From assembly GCA_031552845.1 (NCBI GenBank), contig JAVBMC010000078.1, forward strand, positions 1 through 33,501: 33,501 nt of DNA, read 5' to 3'. The notes under the pieces are model-generated. The model worked only from the letters and a program-made list of their open reading frames with translations. It had not been told where the DNA came from and did no database searches. The translations under genes and the position numbers were made by a program. Below are positions 32,636-33,501 of this stretch, piece by piece (the first letter of the stretch is position 1; every line of letters starts with the position of its first letter). The stretch is from JAVBMC01 sp031552845 (GTDB lineage: Bacteria > Verrucomicrobiota > Kiritimatiellia > RFP12 > DVOR01).

Positions 32636-33126
32636 GTGGAGGCCTTGGAAGAGGAGGGAAGGGTGTATTGTTTGCCGGTGAGGCGGGTGACGCGCAGGGC
32701 GAGAGTCACGACGGCTCGAACGGCGGCGGGGTCGAATTGGCAAGGGTCGGCAGGGGCGTAGTGGCGGGTGACGGCGGCAAGGGCCGTTTGGTTTTGCTCG
32801 GGGGAGAGGATGGTGAGGATGCCTGCGCCGCAGAGGCTTTGGTATTCGCTGGTCGAGCCACAGCCGGGGCTGGTGATGTGGAGCTTGACGCCGGTGCTCA
32901 TGCTAAAGGCGGCGTTGGGATTGCGCTGAAGAAGGTCGAGCTTATGACCCTCGCGGGCGCAGTGAAAGTAGAGGGTGATTTGGCTGTCGGCGCACGTGTG
33001 GCCGAAGTTGAGCGGAATGACGTAAGGCGCATCGCCATCTTGAAGGGCAAGGTAGCAAACCTCGCAACTGCGGAGGATATCCTCCAGCTGCGCGGGGTCG
33101 GTGATTTCTTTATCTTTGCGTCTCAT
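32632..33126 (-). CDS. FMN-binding split-barrel (pyridoxamine 5'-phosphate oxidase-like) protein
   Basis: 164 residues. LRSCEVCYLALQDGDAPYVI then PLNFGH, followed by ITLYFHCAREGHKLDLLQRN and NAAFSMS, is the pattern of the NimA-like flavoprotein family (PPOX-like split barrel). The protein is small and cytoplasmic, and usually binds FMN or F420 as a dimer. The substrate is unknown; known relatives reduce nitro groups or other small aromatics. The start ATG at 33126 has only weak SD-like bases. The C-terminus overlaps the phosphodiesterase start by four bases, so it is the first gene of the ebo-type operon. That partner is not part of the classic ebo set as I know it. Confidence 0.82.
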   Translation of the reverse strand: MRRKDKEITDPAQLEDILRSCEVCYLALQDGDAPYVIPLNFGHTCADSQITLYFHCAREGHKLDLLQRNPNAAFSMSTGVKLHITSPGCGSTSEYQSLCGAGILTILSPEQNQTALAAVTRHYAPADPCQFDPAAVRAVVTLALRVTRLTGKQYTLPSSSKAST

Positions 33127-33187
33127 ATTCTACTCAACGTTTCCTAAGAAGCAGGGGTTCAGCCCCACACCTTATTAAAGGGGTAAG

Positions 33188-33216
33188 ATTGTATCAGAAA
33201 TCAGGTCATGGAGCAA
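33188..33216 (-). promoter_or_regulatory. Probable promoter of the split-barrel/ebo/truB operon
   Basis: On the minus strand TTGCTC (33211-33216), 17-base spacer, TACAAT (33188-33193). The leader of ~55 bases contains a GGGG..CCCC hairpin (around 33150-33165). Array 4 begins immediately upstream of the -35. Confidence 0.5.
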
Positions 33217-33223
33217 GATTAGA

Positions 33224-33343
33224 ACGCCTTTGTGGGGCGTGTGGCCGCGATTACGGGGATAGTTGTTCACGATCACGGGCGTGATCGCGGGGAATTACGA
33301 ACGTGGTCGCGTAGGGACACGAACGTAATCAGGAACGCAGGGG
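33224..33343. repeat. Array 4: four to five 22-bp palindromic units, ACG-AA-CGT core
   Basis: Dyads are centred at 33278.5 (CGATCACG-GG-CGTGATCG, 33270-33287), 33300.5 (ACG-AA-CGT) and 33322.5 (ACG-AA-CGT), exactly 22 bp apart. A unit with GATTACGGGG at the same phase precedes them (33249-33258), and ACGCC..GGCGT lies at 33224-33240. Within the units, [T/C]ACG on the left and CGT[G/A][G/A]TC on the right stay in fixed columns. The array fills the whole space between the queH stop and the ebo operon promoter. Confidence 0.75.
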
Positions 33344-33501
33344 TTATGTTGTGCGGAGGGAGTGTTCGCAGCCGCAGTAGCTTTGGCGGTAGAGGTTGTA
33401 GTCGCGGCTGAGTTGGAGGCTGCGGCGGTAACCGTCGTTTTGTTTGAAGTCGTAGGGTTTGTAGCGGTGGGGGTCGAGCTGGAGGCCGATGGCGGTGATG
33501 A
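33344..33501 (-). CDS. queH: Epoxyqueuosine reductase QueH, C-terminal end only
   Basis: The frame enters at the right edge and gives the last 51 residues before a TAA at 33344-33346. PYDFKQNDGYRRSLQLSRDY followed by LYRQSYCGCEHS is the C-terminal signature of QueH (formerly DUF208), including the final CxC of its cysteine cluster. QueH reduces epoxyqueuosine to queuosine in tRNA wobble positions. The first part of the gene lies outside the window. No terminator is seen after the stop; array 4 follows directly. Confidence 0.88.
   Translation of the reverse strand, partial: ITAIGLQLDPHRYKPYDFKQNDGYRRSLQLSRDYNLYRQSYCGCEHSLRTT

Noticed and set aside
29362..32761. Long + strand frames (about 410-420 codons) rich in Gly, Val, Glu and Ala
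   Set aside because: They are the antisense of the C-rich ebo genes; the composition is low-complexity and there are no SD sites or family motifs.

Overview
The window looks like a chromosomal stretch from a PVC-superphylum bacterium, most likely Kiritimatiellota or a close relative. This rests on gene content only: a giant exported parallel beta-helix/BspA-repeat protein, an AsmA-type protein coupled to a small zinc-ribbon protein, an exported glycosidase co-transcribed with a two-component system, and an alphaproteobacteria-like AspRS. No phylogenetic marker search could be run. Base composition is moderate to high GC, with one clearly AT-rich block (the N-terminal two thirds of the giant gene) and a somewhat AT-rich partial gene at the left edge. 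Genes on the + strand favour G in the third codon position and genes on the - strand favour C, as expected if the + strand is the leading strand throughout.

Layout. 1-599 (-): 5' part of an unknown exported protein. 600-1741: non-coding, with a ~290 bp array of degenerate 22-bp palindromic units and short dispersed repeats. 1742-6231 (+): aspS, leuA and nadA as separate units with clear promoters or terminators for some. 6362-9922 (+): a tight operon of a TPR lipoprotein, a CvpA-like membrane protein and DNA primase. 9919-10418 (-): infA and an FmdB-type zinc ribbon. 10959-17025 (+): operon of a large secreted putative glycosidase, a hybrid periplasmic-sensor NarL-type histidine kinase and its response regulator. 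18019-23457 (+): a 1,812-residue secreted repeat protein behind a strong promoter with a hairpin-rich leader. 23606-28527 (-): exonuclease, AsmA-like protein, zinc-ribbon protein. 28653-33126 (-): five overlapping or abutting genes, namely an FMN-binding split-barrel protein, three ebo-type genes (phosphodiesterase-like, EboD, EboE) and truB. 33344-33501 (-): the C-terminus of queH.

Most notable observation. Four long intergenic regions (750-1036, 10624-10733, ~17252-17470, ~33224-33343) each hold an array of degenerate units with a 22-bp repeat length (22-23 bp in the third), and each unit is centred on an inverted repeat. Each array has its own consensus (CACGTG core; TGACAG/CTGTCA; GTAC/ACGAGT; ACG-AA-CGT), but the period and dyad symmetry are shared. 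In the first array the arms flanking CACGTG change together so that symmetry is kept. Twenty-two is not a multiple of three, so the arrays are not coding; two helical turns per unit would put every dyad on the same DNA face. I know of no named element matching this. Two of the arrays sit immediately upstream of predicted promoters.

Other points of interest are a reduced ebo cluster with an unusual partner set, an AspRS carrying the His associated with non-discriminating enzymes, and the mosaic, internally duplicated giant surface protein.
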